Position numbers and translations under genes: made by a program. The notes below the pieces were generated by a model, which saw only the letters and a program-made list of their open reading frames with translations, had not been told where the DNA came from and ran no database searches. This document shows, in pieces, positions 9,218 to 18,460 of a stretch of 64,000 bases of DNA. Numbering within the stretch: position 1 is the first letter of the stretch; the number at the start of each line of letters is the position of its first letter. Source of the stretch: Flavobacterium sp. NG2 (GTDB taxonomy: Bacteria; Bacteroidota; Bacteroidia; Flavobacteriales; Flavobacteriaceae); contig NZ_CP139420.1 of NCBI RefSeq assembly GCF_034119845.1, positions 3,970,001 to 4,034,000 on the forward strand. Direction: 5' to 3'.

Positions 9218-9236
9218 ATGTTCTATTTATTATTTA

Positions 9237-12200
9237 TTAAAAACTAACATTTACACCAAAAGAGTACAATGATGTTAATGGATATCTTGATAAATCTAAC
9301 CCTCTTTGAGCTATATTATTTCCACCAATTTCAGGATCATAGCCATCATAACCAGTGATTGTTAATGGGTTTTGAGCTGATAAATAAAGTCTTAGTTTAT
9401 TAATACCCATCTTATTAGACAGTTGTTTTGAAAAAGTATATCCTAAAGTCACTAATTTTAATCTCAGATAATCCCCATTTTCTACAAATTGGTCTGTAAT
9501 TCCTCTAGCATTAGGATGATCTCTATCCTTTACTAATGGAATATTTGATGTTGGGTTGTCGAGAGTCCACATATTTACTAAGTCGGCATGACGGAATCTT
9601 GCATAAGCATCTGCCTTAGTACCATTAATGATTTCCGCGCCTACTGTCGCATACCAGTTCATAGCTAAATCAAAATTTTTGTAAGTCCAATTCAAATTAA
9701 AGCCCATTTCGAAATCTGGCAATCCACTTCCTGAATACACTCTATCTTTATCGTTTAACACCCCATCTCCTGCATCAGGAATTCCATCATTATTGGTATC
9801 TTCAGTTAATTGATCTACATATCTTAAATCTCCTTTGGTAGCGATACCACCACTAAAATTATTATAAGCAGCAACCTCAGCATCTGTTTTTAAAGTTCCA
9901 GCGGTTTGATACAACCAAAAAGAAGCCGCTTCATGCCCAACTTTAAATACTGTTGCTGCACTACCCAATACTTGAGAATTTGGATTATAAATAATATCAA
10001 CCCCATCAACAATCTTCGTTATCTCATTTCTATTCCTAGTAAATGTAACCCCTAGATTCAAAGAACTTTTACCAATTTTTTCACGATAATTAGCTCCAAT
10101 TTCTAAACCTTTATTAGTCATATTTCCAATGTTTAGAATTACATCCTGTTCTTGACCTTGTACAACCCCTGTTGATCCTGGTAAACGTACAGGAAACAAC
10201 ATGTCTTTTTTCTTAGTAACATAATAATCAGCTGTAAGCGTGAATTTATTTTTAAAGAAAGCCAAATCAACACCAAGGTTATTCGAGATAGAAGTTTCCC
10301 ATTTTACCTCTGGATTAGCATAAGAAACAACTGCTGAACCTAAAGTTAGATTTGTGTCATTGACATCAAAAATATAATTTCTTCTTCCTGAGATAACAGA
10401 AGCAAATTGATAATCATCGAAGTTATCATTACCTACGGTACCACGGCTTAGTCTAATTTTAAAATTATTAACCGTACCATTCAAAGGCTCCCAAAATTTC
10501 TCATCGGATACGTTCCATGCTGCCGAAACAGATGGGAATGTCCCCCAGCGTTTATCAGAACCGAATTTACTTGAACCATCTCTACGACCTACTATTGATA
10601 ACAAATATTTACCAGCGTAATTGTATTGAATTCTCCCCATAAATCCTTCATTTTTTCGCACATAATTTATCCCAGAATAAGCAGAAGGATCTTGACCAGC
10701 GTTATTAATAACTTCTACTTCATTGGAAATCACTCCATTCCTAGCAGCATTAAATTCTTGAAAAGTACGCTCATCCAAAGAAGCAGTAGCAACTAAATCT
10801 AAGTTATGCTTCCCAAATGTTTTTTTATAATTCAAAATACCATCCCAGCTAAAAACATTCAATCGTGAAGCAAATGCTGCAACACCACTTTTTAACGGAT
10901 CTACTTCAACAGAACCAGTCGTTAAATCAACTAACTCATATCTTGGTCTAAAAATATTTCGAATAGAATTATCAACATTTGTACCTAACCTTGTTGTAAA
11001 TTTTAAATCTTTGGTTATGTCTCTAGTTACACTTAAGCTAAGGTTTATCTTGTCATTTCTTTGATTATCTTTACGTCTAAGATCTTGTGCTAATTGATTT
11101 AGAGGTGTTTCTACTCCTCCTTGACCTGACTCCGTATAAAAAGTATCTGAAGTATTATCTACAATAGGAAAATAAGGCTTGTAACGAATCGCATTTGTAA
11201 TTAAACCATTCGTAGCTCTATCTCTGTCCTCAATTATAAATCCAATACTAGTATCAATCTTCCAGTGTTCTGATTTATAGGTTGTCGAAGCTCTACCGTT
11301 GTATCGTTTGAAATTAGAGCCTATCAATACCCCATCAGCATTAAAGTAACCACCTGCCACATTATAAGTAATATTTTTATTTCCTCCTGAGATATTTAAA
11401 TTATAGGTTTTGCTTTCTGCATCATTAACCAATACAATATCTCTTAAATCATTATCATTCGTTAACCATTCTGGTCGGGTTGGCCCTGGATCAAATGCAC
11501 TTGGATAGTTGTTCTTCTGCTGTACCTCAAAGTAAAGTTGCTGAGATGCATCCATCAAAGGTGTACCTGGTCCAAGACGTTGTACACCATAAGTGGTATT
11601 AAAATCAACTTTCATTGCACCATCTTTTCCTCTTTTAGTAGTAATTAAAACTACCCCAGCAGCTCCTCTTGTTCCATAAACAGCAGCCGAAGCGGCATCT
11701 TTCAAGACATCAATGGTTTCAATCTCATTACTACTCAATCGTGGATCTCCTTCTTGCGGAATTCCGTCCACTACGAATAAAGGTGTATTTGAACCCGAAA
11801 GCGAGGTAATACCTCTAATTTGGATACTAGATTGCTCTCCTGGCTCACCAGAATTAGCTGTAATATTCACACCAGCAATTTGTCCCTGCATTGCAGAACC
11901 TAAATCAGGCGTAATAAATCTTTCGATATCATCCGATTTTAATTGTGATACCGCTCCCGTTAATTCTTTCTTCTTAACAGTACCATACCCAATAACGACA
12001 ACATCATCAAGTTCTTGAGCTCTAGACTTCATTGTAACATTAATAAACTTACCGTTTACAGGAACATTCTTAGTCATCATTCCGATATAACTAAACACGA
12101 GCAAATCACCCATTTTAGCTTTTATAGAATATTCTCCGTCAAAATTAGTTACTGTACTCGCTTTTGTTCCTTTTACTAAAACCGTAGCCCCAGGAATAGG

Positions 12201-12344
12201 AAATCCATCATCTACACTTTTTACAGTTCCCTGAACTACTATTTCTTGAGCTTGAGCAGTGAAATTACAGAAAAGCACTATCATCATCATTTTCAAAAAA
12301 TGAGATACTTTTCTACTAGACTTCATTGTTTTTTTAATTTTCAT
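9237..12344 (-). CDS. SusC/RagA-family TonB-dependent outer-membrane transporter
   Basis: This 1035-residue protein has a signal peptide ending in TAQAQ near residue 33. A carboxypeptidase-D-like domain follows (GTVKSVDDGFPIPGATVLVKG ... FSYIGM, about residues 36-110). The SusC signature ELDDVVVIGYGTVKKKELTG comes next, then the plug (IQIRGITSLSGSNTPLFVVDGIP) and a beta-barrel ending in an aromatic residue (SFGVNVSF). It should import oligosaccharides with energy from TonB, together with the SusD-like lipoprotein downstream. Two Met codons close together (residues 1 and 7) are both plausible starts. It is the first gene of its operon, with a 667-base spacer upstream, so the main PUL promoter is probably there. 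Confidence 0.96.
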   Translation of the reverse strand: MKIKKTMKSSRKVSHFLKMMMIVLFCNFTAQAQEIVVQGTVKSVDDGFPIPGATVLVKGTKASTVTNFDGEYSIKAKMGDLLVFSYIGMMTKNVPVNGKFINVTMKSRAQELDDVVVIGYGTVKKKELTGAVSQLKSDDIERFITPDLGSAMQGQIAGVNITANSGEPGEQSSIQIRGITSLSGSNTPLFVVDGIPQEGDPRLSSNEIETIDVLKDAASAAVYGTRGAAGVVLITTKRGKDGAMKVDFNTTYGVQRLGPGTPLMDASQQLYFEVQQKNNYPSAFDPGPTRPEWLTNDNDLRDIVLVNDAESKTYNLNISGGNKNITYNVAGGYFNADGVLIGSNFKRYNGRASTTYKSEHWKIDTSIGFIIEDRDRATNGLITNAIRYKPYFPIVDNTSDTFYTESGQGGVETPLNQLAQDLRRKDNQRNDKINLSLSVTRDITKDLKFTTRLGTNVDNSIRNIFRPRYELVDLTTGSVEVDPLKSGVAAFASRLNVFSWDGILNYKKTFGKHNLDLVATASLDERTFQEFNAARNGVISNEVEVINNAGQDPSAYSGINYVRKNEGFMGRIQYNYAGKYLLSIVGRRDGSSKFGSDKRWGTFPSVSAAWNVSDEKFWEPLNGTVNNFKIRLSRGTVGNDNFDDYQFASVISGRRNYIFDVNDTNLTLGSAVVSYANPEVKWETSISNNLGVDLAFFKNKFTLTADYYVTKKKDMLFPVRLPGSTGVVQGQEQDVILNIGNMTNKGLEIGANYREKIGKSSLNLGVTFTRNRNEITKIVDGVDIIYNPNSQVLGSAATVFKVGHEAASFWLYQTAGTLKTDAEVAAYNNFSGGIATKGDLRYVDQLTEDTNNDGIPDAGDGVLNDKDRVYSGSGLPDFEMGFNLNWTYKNFDLAMNWYATVGAEIINGTKADAYARFRHADLVNMWTLDNPTSNIPLVKDRDHPNARGITDQFVENGDYLRLKLVTLGYTFSKQLSNKMGINKLRLYLSAQNPLTITGYDGYDPEIGGNNIAQRGLDLSRYPLTSLYSFGVNVSF

Positions 12345-13011
12345 TTGATTAATTTTTAAGTAATTTCAATCCTTACTTTATTTTTTTTTGTTCTAATAAA
12401 ACAGTCGTATTCCTTAAATTAGAAAATAAAGCGGTATTAAATTTTAATGTTTAATAATTATTAGAGAATCTATTTTTTTTTTAGACACTCAATCTGATAA
12501 TCAATTTTAACCTGAATTCGTAAATTCCTTTTTTTGTTTTTTAGTTTTCATCATTTAGTTTGTTTTAGTTCAAAAATTATTTTTAGGTTCCTTTAAATCT
12601 ATCAATTGTTCTTCTTTACGAAAACACGGATATTTTTAGACAACTTTTTTATAGTCCATAAAAAAACATAAGTATTTTTATTGTTTTCGCATAAAATTCC
12701 AGATTGTAAAGGTTAAAAAAAACTTAACAATGTTTGTTTCTACTGGTAAATAAGATGTCTTTATGAGTAAATAAAAGGCGAAACAAGAACATAACCTATT
12801 CATAACAAGATAACTAACCAAAACACATAACCCTGAAATAATTTTATTAATTTGTGTTAAAAAAAATATTTAAAACAGCCGTATAAAGTATTAAACAAGA
12901 GACCAACCTGCTTTTAAAGATTATTTCATCTAAACAAAAAACCAAGATTAATAGAAAGAAAAAAGAGCAAACTTTCGACTGCTCTTTCTAATAGTATCAA
13001 AACTATAGTAT
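12345..13011. other. AT-rich spacer upstream of the SusC operon
   Basis: This 667-base gap lies between the sulfatase stop and the SusC start, both minus strand. It contains the sulfatase terminator (12961-12988) and should contain the SusC promoter and any regulator site. I looked for the Bacteroidota -7 consensus TAnnTTTG on the minus strand and found no clear match. No ORF, tRNA or repeat is recognised. Confidence 0.5.
12961..12988 (-). terminator. Intrinsic terminator after the sulfatase gene
   Basis: The arms aaagagca (12962-12969) and tgctcttt (12980-12987) form a stem with a 10-base loop. On the minus strand it is followed by a T-rich stretch. It lies 24 bases past the sulfatase stop codon, so the sulfatase probably forms a separate transcript from the SusCD operon. 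Confidence 0.7.
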
Positions 13012-14511
13012 TTATTTCACCACTGCATTAGGAGGCAAAGGCACGTTGTTTTTTTGACGCCAATGAACCATTTCATTTAAAAGAGAATGCATAACCTCTT
13101 TATTAACATCAGCTAAATTGTGAGCTTCCAAGGGGTCTTTACTTAAATCATACAATTCTAACTTTCCATCAGCTAAAAATTGAATAAGCTTGTATTGATT
13201 TTTTCGAACAGCAGTACAAGTTCCATGCTTGTATTGACTAGATAATTGCCAAAATAAAGAGCGATTATTAAAAAACTCACTATCACTTTTAAATTGTCCT
13301 ACTAAAGAATTCCCATCTAAGACCCCTTTGTGATTTTTGATTCCTGCTACTTCCATAAAAGTAGGGTAAAAATCTAAAACTGAAATCAATGCTTCACTCC
13401 TTCTAGCCGTTATTTTTCCTGGCCAGTTAATCATCGTAGGCACTTTGATACCTCCTTCATAAATATAACCTTTAGCATTTCGAAGTCTATTATTAGTACT
13501 TGGGCCTTCGTTATGACCATTATCAGAAGTAATGATAATCATCGTATTTTCACGTAAATTATTTTGGTCTAAATAATCCACGATTCGCTTAATATTTTGA
13601 TCCACTGACTCAACCATAGTAGCATACTCCACCATCGTTTGACGTCTTTTTCCAAGTCCTTGACCCGTAATCGAATCTCCCGCTTTATTCATGTATTTCT
13701 CCAATGCAGCTTTACTTCGGGGCAAAATAGGATTATGGACTGCGTAAAAATTCAAATTAATTAAAAAAGGTTCCCTTTTATTTTCAGCTATAAACCCAAT
13801 TGCTTCATCGGTTAATCGATCAGTCAACCATTCGTCACCTTGTTTAGGTTCGATAAACGGATTACTAAAAGGTGCCAAATATCCTTTGGTTTCACTTTTA
13901 TATCCTCCCAATTCAAAAGCAGGATCTCCTCTAAAAGTTCCTCCTATATTTTTGATAAAGCCACGTCCTTCTGGATAATATTGCTGAACTGCTTTGGACT
14001 TATGTAGAGCAACCCAATCGTACTCTCCCGGATTAGGCTGTCCTAGTTTTTCTTTTAGCGGGTATTTCATTTTTAACTCAACCAGCGGATTAGGCCCCAC
14101 AATATGCCATTTCCCAATATGAATGGATTTATAACCTGCTTTTGCTAAATCTTCTGAATAAATAGGATGTTCTCTTCCAACTGTCCATCGGGAAAATATA
14201 TTCTCTTTATCATCACCTTTTTCCAAAACAGGTACCGTATAAACCCCTGTTCTAAATGATTGCTTTCCTGTAAAGATTGCTGTTCGAGATGGCGAACAGG
14301 TAGGATATGCATACGAATTATCAAACACCAAACTCTCTTTAGCCAATTGATCTAAATAAGGCGTTTCATAAAAAGTAGAACCATTAAATCCCACATCACC
14401 ATACCCCAAATCATCTACCATAATAAAAACAATATTTGGTTTTTGAGTTTGTGCATTCAAAAAAGCAAACCCCATTAGGGCAATGGTTAAATAAATTATT
14501 TTATTCATCAT
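13012..14511 (-). CDS. S1-family (formylglycine) sulfatase
   Basis: This 499-residue protein has a signal peptide ending in LNAQ. PNIVFIMVDDLGYGD supplies the first metal-binding Asp pair. The catalytic signature CSPSRTAIFTGKQ starts at Cys72, which would be converted to formylglycine by a maturation enzyme encoded elsewhere. GKWHIVG (K134, H136), VHNPILP and SDNGHNEG match other sulfatase active-site segments, and YDLSKDPLEAHNLA is the typical C-terminal motif. It should remove sulfate esters from glycans, probably in the periplasm. Its position beside SusCD and a carrageenase-like gene supports a sulfated galactan substrate. The S1 subfamily cannot be set by eye. Confidence 0.93.
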   Translation of the reverse strand: MMNKIIYLTIALMGFAFLNAQTQKPNIVFIMVDDLGYGDVGFNGSTFYETPYLDQLAKESLVFDNSYAYPTCSPSRTAIFTGKQSFRTGVYTVPVLEKGDDKENIFSRWTVGREHPIYSEDLAKAGYKSIHIGKWHIVGPNPLVELKMKYPLKEKLGQPNPGEYDWVALHKSKAVQQYYPEGRGFIKNIGGTFRGDPAFELGGYKSETKGYLAPFSNPFIEPKQGDEWLTDRLTDEAIGFIAENKREPFLINLNFYAVHNPILPRSKAALEKYMNKAGDSITGQGLGKRRQTMVEYATMVESVDQNIKRIVDYLDQNNLRENTMIIITSDNGHNEGPSTNNRLRNAKGYIYEGGIKVPTMINWPGKITARRSEALISVLDFYPTFMEVAGIKNHKGVLDGNSLVGQFKSDSEFFNNRSLFWQLSSQYKHGTCTAVRKNQYKLIQFLADGKLELYDLSKDPLEAHNLADVNKEVMHSLLNEMVHWRQKNNVPLPPNAVVK

Positions 14512-14726
14512 ATATCATTTATTTGATTTTATCCCAAGGAATAATAATTAATCGTGTTAATAGTTAAGCAAATAAAATCATTATAGCAGCTGAGACTGTA
14601 TCTCTCTATATAAAATTTGTATCTCAAAGTCAATTTAGCCCCTAAGCAGTAAGAGCTTATTGAATTCCTGTCAGGATTTTTCTTTTGAACGTCTACCAAA
14701 TTAAATACCTTTATCAAAAAACTAGA

Positions 14727-15218
14727 ATGCGCTATTTAATTATATCCTTATTATTGTTATTGGGTTTTGTGGTTAAATCGCAAAACTCAATTCCTGAAGT
14801 ACTCGAAAAATACAATAAAAAAACGGTTCCCTACATCAATGTTGGTGAATTGAAGAGCACGAATTGTCTTTTACTTGATACACGTGAACCTAAAGAATAC
14901 AAAATAAGCCACATCCCTAAAGCGATTGCTGTGGGGTATAACCAGTTTAACTTAAAAAACCTTGCTACTAAAATCAAAGACAAAAAAACACCTATTATCG
15001 TCTATTGCTCAATAGGTGTGCGCAGCGAACAAATAGGAGAAAAACTTAAAAAAGCTGGTTATACTAATGTTTACAACTTATATGGCGGGATTTTTGAGTA
15101 TAAAAACAAAGGAGGTAAAGTCGTCAACTCAAATAACATAGAAACAGATAGCGTTCATGCTTTTAACAAGCAATGGAGTGTTTACTTAAAAAAAGGAATC
15201 AAAGTATATGAAGACTAA
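14727..15218 (+). CDS. Exported rhodanese-like sulfurtransferase
   Basis: This is a 163-residue protein. The open frame begins at a TTG further upstream, but the ATG at 14727 starts a clear signal peptide (MRYLIISLLLLLGFVVKSQ). The single rhodanese domain has LLLDTREPKEYKISHIP and an active-site loop CSIGVR with Cys94, as in single-domain sulfurtransferases. It should act in the periplasm. The stop overlaps the next gene by 11 bases, which shows translational coupling and a shared operon with the arsenosugar-type genes. Rhodanese genes are often seen beside such clusters. The donor and acceptor are unknown. Confidence 0.88.
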   Translation: MRYLIISLLLLLGFVVKSQNSIPEVLEKYNKKTVPYINVGELKSTNCLLLDTREPKEYKISHIPKAIAVGYNQFNLKNLATKIKDKKTPIIVYCSIGVRSEQIGEKLKKAGYTNVYNLYGGIFEYKNKGGKVVNSNNIETDSVHAFNKQWSVYLKKGIKVYED

Positions 15219-15801
15219 GGCACTCATTATTTTTACCCGTAATCCCGAATTAGGAAAAGTAAAAACCCGATTGGCAAAAACCATCGGCGATGAAAAAGCC
15301 TTACAAGTGTACAAAGATTTATTGCAACATACCATGGAACAAACCCAAAATTTGGATTGTGATAAATATGTTTTTTACGACACCATTGTTATCGAAAATG
15401 ACATTTGGAACCCCAATGATTATCACAAAAAAGTACAAGTTTCAGGCGATCTAGGAACCAAAATGCACGCAGCCTTTGAATTGCTTTTTGATTTAGGTTA
15501 CCAAAAGTGTATTATCATAGGCAGTGATTTATTCGACCTGAAAACTGCTATTATCCGTCAAGCGTTTGAAGATTTAGATAAAATAGAAACCGTCATAGGC
15601 CCAGCCGAAGATGGTGGTTATTATTTATTAGGTTTAAAAAAGAACAACAAACTTATTTTTCAAAATAAAGATTGGGGCACTTCTTCTGTTTTGGAATCTA
15701 CTTTGAAAGACTTAGAAAAAAATCAAGTACATTTATTAGAAACTTTGAATGATATCGATACCATCGACGATTTAGAAAAAAGCAATTACATTTTGAAGTA
15801 A
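15208..15801 (+). CDS. TIGR04282-like arsenosugar-associated glycosyltransferase (DUF2064)
   Basis: This 197-residue cytoplasmic protein starts MKTKALIIFTRNPELGKVKTRLAKTIG, the hallmark of the DUF2064/TIGR04282 family. This family resembles nucleotidyl- and glycosyltransferase-A folds and is linked by genome context to arsenosugar synthesis. IIIGSDLFDL and GPAEDGGYYLLGLK are further conserved segments. It overlaps the rhodanese gene by 11 bases and ends at the base where the next start codon begins. It may build or transfer the sugar-glycerol moiety, but the reaction is not shown by the sequence. Confidence 0.88.
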   Translation: MKTKALIIFTRNPELGKVKTRLAKTIGDEKALQVYKDLLQHTMEQTQNLDCDKYVFYDTIVIENDIWNPNDYHKKVQVSGDLGTKMHAAFELLFDLGYQKCIIIGSDLFDLKTAIIRQAFEDLDKIETVIGPAEDGGYYLLGLKKNNKLIFQNKDWGTSSVLESTLKDLEKNQVHLLETLNDIDTIDDLEKSNYILK

Positions 15802-16673
15802 TGGAAAAATACATTGACACCATAATCAATTCCTACCAAGGCTATTTTAATTATTTAAAAAACGAAATCCTTTTCCCAAATTGGGACAACTATTTCTATG
15901 GATTAATCGCTATTTCATTAGGTGTTTGGATTTTAGAATTGCTTTTTCCTTGGCGAAAAAATCAAAAGGTCTTACGAAAAGATTTCTGGCTGGATTTATT
16001 CTATTTATTCTTTAATTTTTTCTTGCTCAATCTTATTCTATTAATTGCGTTGTCTAATGTTTCGGAGCAACTCATCAATGATTTTCTAGGATTGTTTGGT
16101 CTCGAATTGAGCTCTATTCAGTTATTTTCGATTTCAGAATTGCCTCGAGTTTGGTCGTTATTAATATTCTTCCTCATCAGCGATTTTATTCAGTGGAACG
16201 TTCACCGATTGCTACATACCATTCCGTTTTTATGGAAAATCCATCAAACCCATCATAGTGTTAAGGAAATGGGGTTTGCAGCGCACTTTCGATACAATTG
16301 GATGGAACCCATTGTCTATAAATCCATATTATATATTCCAATCATTATAATAGGTGGCGTAAATTTACAAGATGTATTTATCGTTCATTTTATCAGCATT
16401 GCCATTGGTCATTTGAATCACGCCAACATTGGTTGGGATTATGGTATCTTCAAATACATCATCAATAATCCTAAAATGCATATTTGGCATCACAGCAAAA
16501 AAATCCCCAACAAATACGGCATCAATTTTGGGATTTCCTTAAGTCTTTGGGACTATCTTTTTAAAACCAATTATATTCCATCGGATGGAAAAAATATCGA
16601 ACTGGGTTTTGAAAATGACAACGAATTTCCAGAAGATTTTATCGAACAAGAATTATATCCCTTAAAAAAATAA
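15801..16673 (+). CDS. Membrane fatty acid hydroxylase/sterol desaturase-family protein
   Basis: This 290-residue membrane protein has hydrophobic segments at about residues 32-50, 66-90, 115-130 and 170-200. It carries the histidine clusters of the di-iron hydroxylase superfamily: HRLLH, HQTHH, HLNH and HIWHH. Family members hydroxylate or desaturate lipid chains using oxygen, and some cleave ether lipids. The start codon shares a base with the stop of the preceding glycosyltransferase, so it belongs to the same operon. An oxygen-dependent step on a lipid, perhaps an arsenolipid or its anchor, is an inference from context. Confidence 0.88.
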   Translation: MEKYIDTIINSYQGYFNYLKNEILFPNWDNYFYGLIAISLGVWILELLFPWRKNQKVLRKDFWLDLFYLFFNFFLLNLILLIALSNVSEQLINDFLGLFGLELSSIQLFSISELPRVWSLLIFFLISDFIQWNVHRLLHTIPFLWKIHQTHHSVKEMGFAAHFRYNWMEPIVYKSILYIPIIIIGGVNLQDVFIVHFISIAIGHLNHANIGWDYGIFKYIINNPKMHIWHHSKKIPNKYGINFGISLSLWDYLFKTNYIPSDGKNIELGFENDNEFPEDFIEQELYPLKK

Positions 16674-16736
16674 TATTTTTTGTCAGGAAAAACAAAGCTT
16701 CCCGACTATCCTATTAAATAATTAAAAAATAAACAG

Positions 16737-17495
16737 ATGAAAAAAATACTTTTATCCCTCCTATTTATACCCTTATTGGTTATGGGATGTATTCAAAAAA
16801 AAACATCCGCTAATCCAAATTCAATTCAGATAATTGCTTCAGAAACCATTAAAAATGTGGATCACTCTAAATGGGACGCCTTATTAAAAAAACATGTTTC
16901 AGCTAATGGAAATGTAAACTACAAAGGGTTTCTAAAAGACAAGACAGCTTTAGAAGCCTATTTAGATGTTTTAGAAGCGAATGTACCTTCAAAATCATGG
17001 AGCCGAAATGCTACTTTAGCGTATTGGATTAATGTTTACAATGCCTTTACAGTTAAATTAATTATTGATAATTACCCTGTCAAAAGCATCAAAGAAATCA
17101 GTAATCCTTGGGGTAAAAAGTTTTTCGCCTTAGGCGGTCAAAAATATAGTTTAGAACAAGTAGAGCATGAAATTCTACGTAAAATGGGCGAACCACGCAT
17201 CCATTTTGCTATTAACTGTGCTTCATTTTCTTGTCCGAATTTGTTAAACGAGGCCTATACAGAAGCCAATTTAAGTAAACAACTAGCACAAGTTGCCAAA
17301 AGTTTCATTAATGATAAAACTAAAAATACCATTACAAAATCTAAAATTGAAGTTTCTGAAATTTTCAATTGGTTTGCTGGCGATTTTAAAACCAAAGGTT
17401 CGTTGATTGATTTTTTAAATCAATACAGCTCCGTAAAAATTGATGCTAAAGCAAAAACAAGTTACAAAGATTATAACTGGAGTTTGAATGAATAA
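16737..17495 (+). CDS. DUF547 lipoprotein
   Basis: This 252-residue protein has a lipoprotein signal with Cys18 (VMGC). The DUF547 domain covers most of the mature part. It shows WDALLKKHVSANGNVNYKGF, LAYWINVYNAFTVKLIIDNYP, the HFAINCASFSCPNL motif and a C-terminal WFAGDF segment. DUF547 proteins have a papain/transglutaminase-like look, with conserved Cys and His. The family has no settled function that I know, but it is a regular neighbour of arsenosugar-type clusters. The stop overlaps the next gene by 8 bases. Confidence 0.88.
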   Translation: MKKILLSLLFIPLLVMGCIQKKTSANPNSIQIIASETIKNVDHSKWDALLKKHVSANGNVNYKGFLKDKTALEAYLDVLEANVPSKSWSRNATLAYWINVYNAFTVKLIIDNYPVKSIKEISNPWGKKFFALGGQKYSLEQVEHEILRKMGEPRIHFAINCASFSCPNLLNEAYTEANLSKQLAQVAKSFINDKTKNTITKSKIEVSEIFNWFAGDFKTKGSLIDFLNQYSSVKIDAKAKTSYKDYNWSLNE

Positions 17496-18180
17496 GATTT
17501 CGATAATCATCCCGATATACAACGAGGCTGAAACCATTCGGTCTGTTTTGTTGTATCTTGAGAATGTGATTTCGAAAAAAATCCCTTATGAAGTAATTGT
17601 AGTTGATGGCGGAAGTACCGATGGTTCCTTGGAACAAATCAATATTTCAGACAAAATACAATGCATAACATCAGAAAAAGGGAGAGCCAAACAAATGAAT
17701 GCGGGCGCTAAACGGGCAACTGGAACAATTTTGTATTTTTTGCATTGTGATAGTTTCCCGCCCCAAGATTTCGATTTATTGATTGAAAAGGAAATTAATA
17801 AAGGGAATCAAGCGGGTTGTTTCCGAATGAAATTTGACCTGAAACACCCGCTTTTATCCATCTGCCAGTGGTTCACCCGGTTTAATCACAAGAGTTGTCG
17901 TGGTGGTGACCAGTCATTATTTGTATGCAAAAAACTGTTTGACAGCATCATTGGCTTTGACGAAAATTGCATTATTTATGAAGACAACGAAATTATAGAA
18001 CGGCTTTACGCCAAAAAACAATTTGTTGTGATACCGCACTACCTGATTACATCGGCACGAAAACACAAACAAAACGGGGTTTGGAAATTACAATACCATT
18101 TTGGAGTGATTCATCTCAAAAAAAGGATGGGACATTCGATAAATAGCTTACAAGAATATTATAATAGAAACATTATCTAA
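17488..18180 (+). CDS. TIGR04283-like arsenosugar-associated family 2 glycosyltransferase
   Basis: This 230-residue GT-A enzyme starts ISIIIPIYNEAETIRSVLLYLE and carries EVIVVDGGSTDGSLEQ, GRAKQMNAGAKRATGTILYFLHCDSFPP and GGDQSLFVCKKLFDSIIGFDE. These match TIGR04283, a GT2 subgroup named for co-occurrence with arsenosugar genes. It should use a nucleotide-sugar at the cytoplasmic side. It overlaps the DUF547 gene by 8 bases and is the last gene before a 280-base repeat-bearing spacer. Confidence 0.9.
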   Translation: MNKISIIIPIYNEAETIRSVLLYLENVISKKIPYEVIVVDGGSTDGSLEQINISDKIQCITSEKGRAKQMNAGAKRATGTILYFLHCDSFPPQDFDLLIEKEINKGNQAGCFRMKFDLKHPLLSICQWFTRFNHKSCRGGDQSLFVCKKLFDSIIGFDENCIIYEDNEIIERLYAKKQFVVIPHYLITSARKHKQNGVWKLQYHFGVIHLKKRMGHSINSLQEYYNRNII

Positions 18181-18189
18181 AACAATAAA

Positions 18190-18320
18190 ACCATTAAGAA
18201 ATTAAGTATCATTTAGTTTTACTGAATTATCTAAATTTAAAGATTTGAAATATTTCATTTTAATTGTAACAAAATCTGCCAAATCTGCTAAAAAAATCAG
18301 CATGCAGATTTGACAGATTT
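18190..18320. repeat. Two short repeats in the 18181-18460 spacer
   Basis: Bases 18190-18206 (accattaagaaattaag) are an exact copy of the inner arm of the nested palindrome at 1129-1145. Bases 18272-18288 (aaatctgccaaatctgc) and 18304-18320 form an inverted pair with one mismatch in 17 and a 15-base loop. The first arm recurs exactly at 22242-22258. The hairpin lies after the TIGR04283-like gene and could stop or slow transcription, but there is no T-run. Confidence 0.7.
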
Positions 18321-18460
18321 ATGCAGATATTAATTTAAAAATGTCTTTATATAAATGAACGTTAACATTTCTTTGCCAAAGATTTCTCTTCCTTTATTGA
18401 AACCTTTAACACAAAAACACAACTCATTTTCAAAGAATTAAACTTAAAAAAATAATAAAA

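Noticed and set aside
12345..12960. Bacteroidota promoter (TAnnTTTG at -7) upstream of SusC
   Set aside because: No convincing match was found on the minus strand by eye, so no promoter feature is reported.
14529..14717. 62-codon minus-strand frame in the spacer between sulfatase and rhodanese
   Set aside because: No family, no ribosome site, and it occupies a divergent promoter region.
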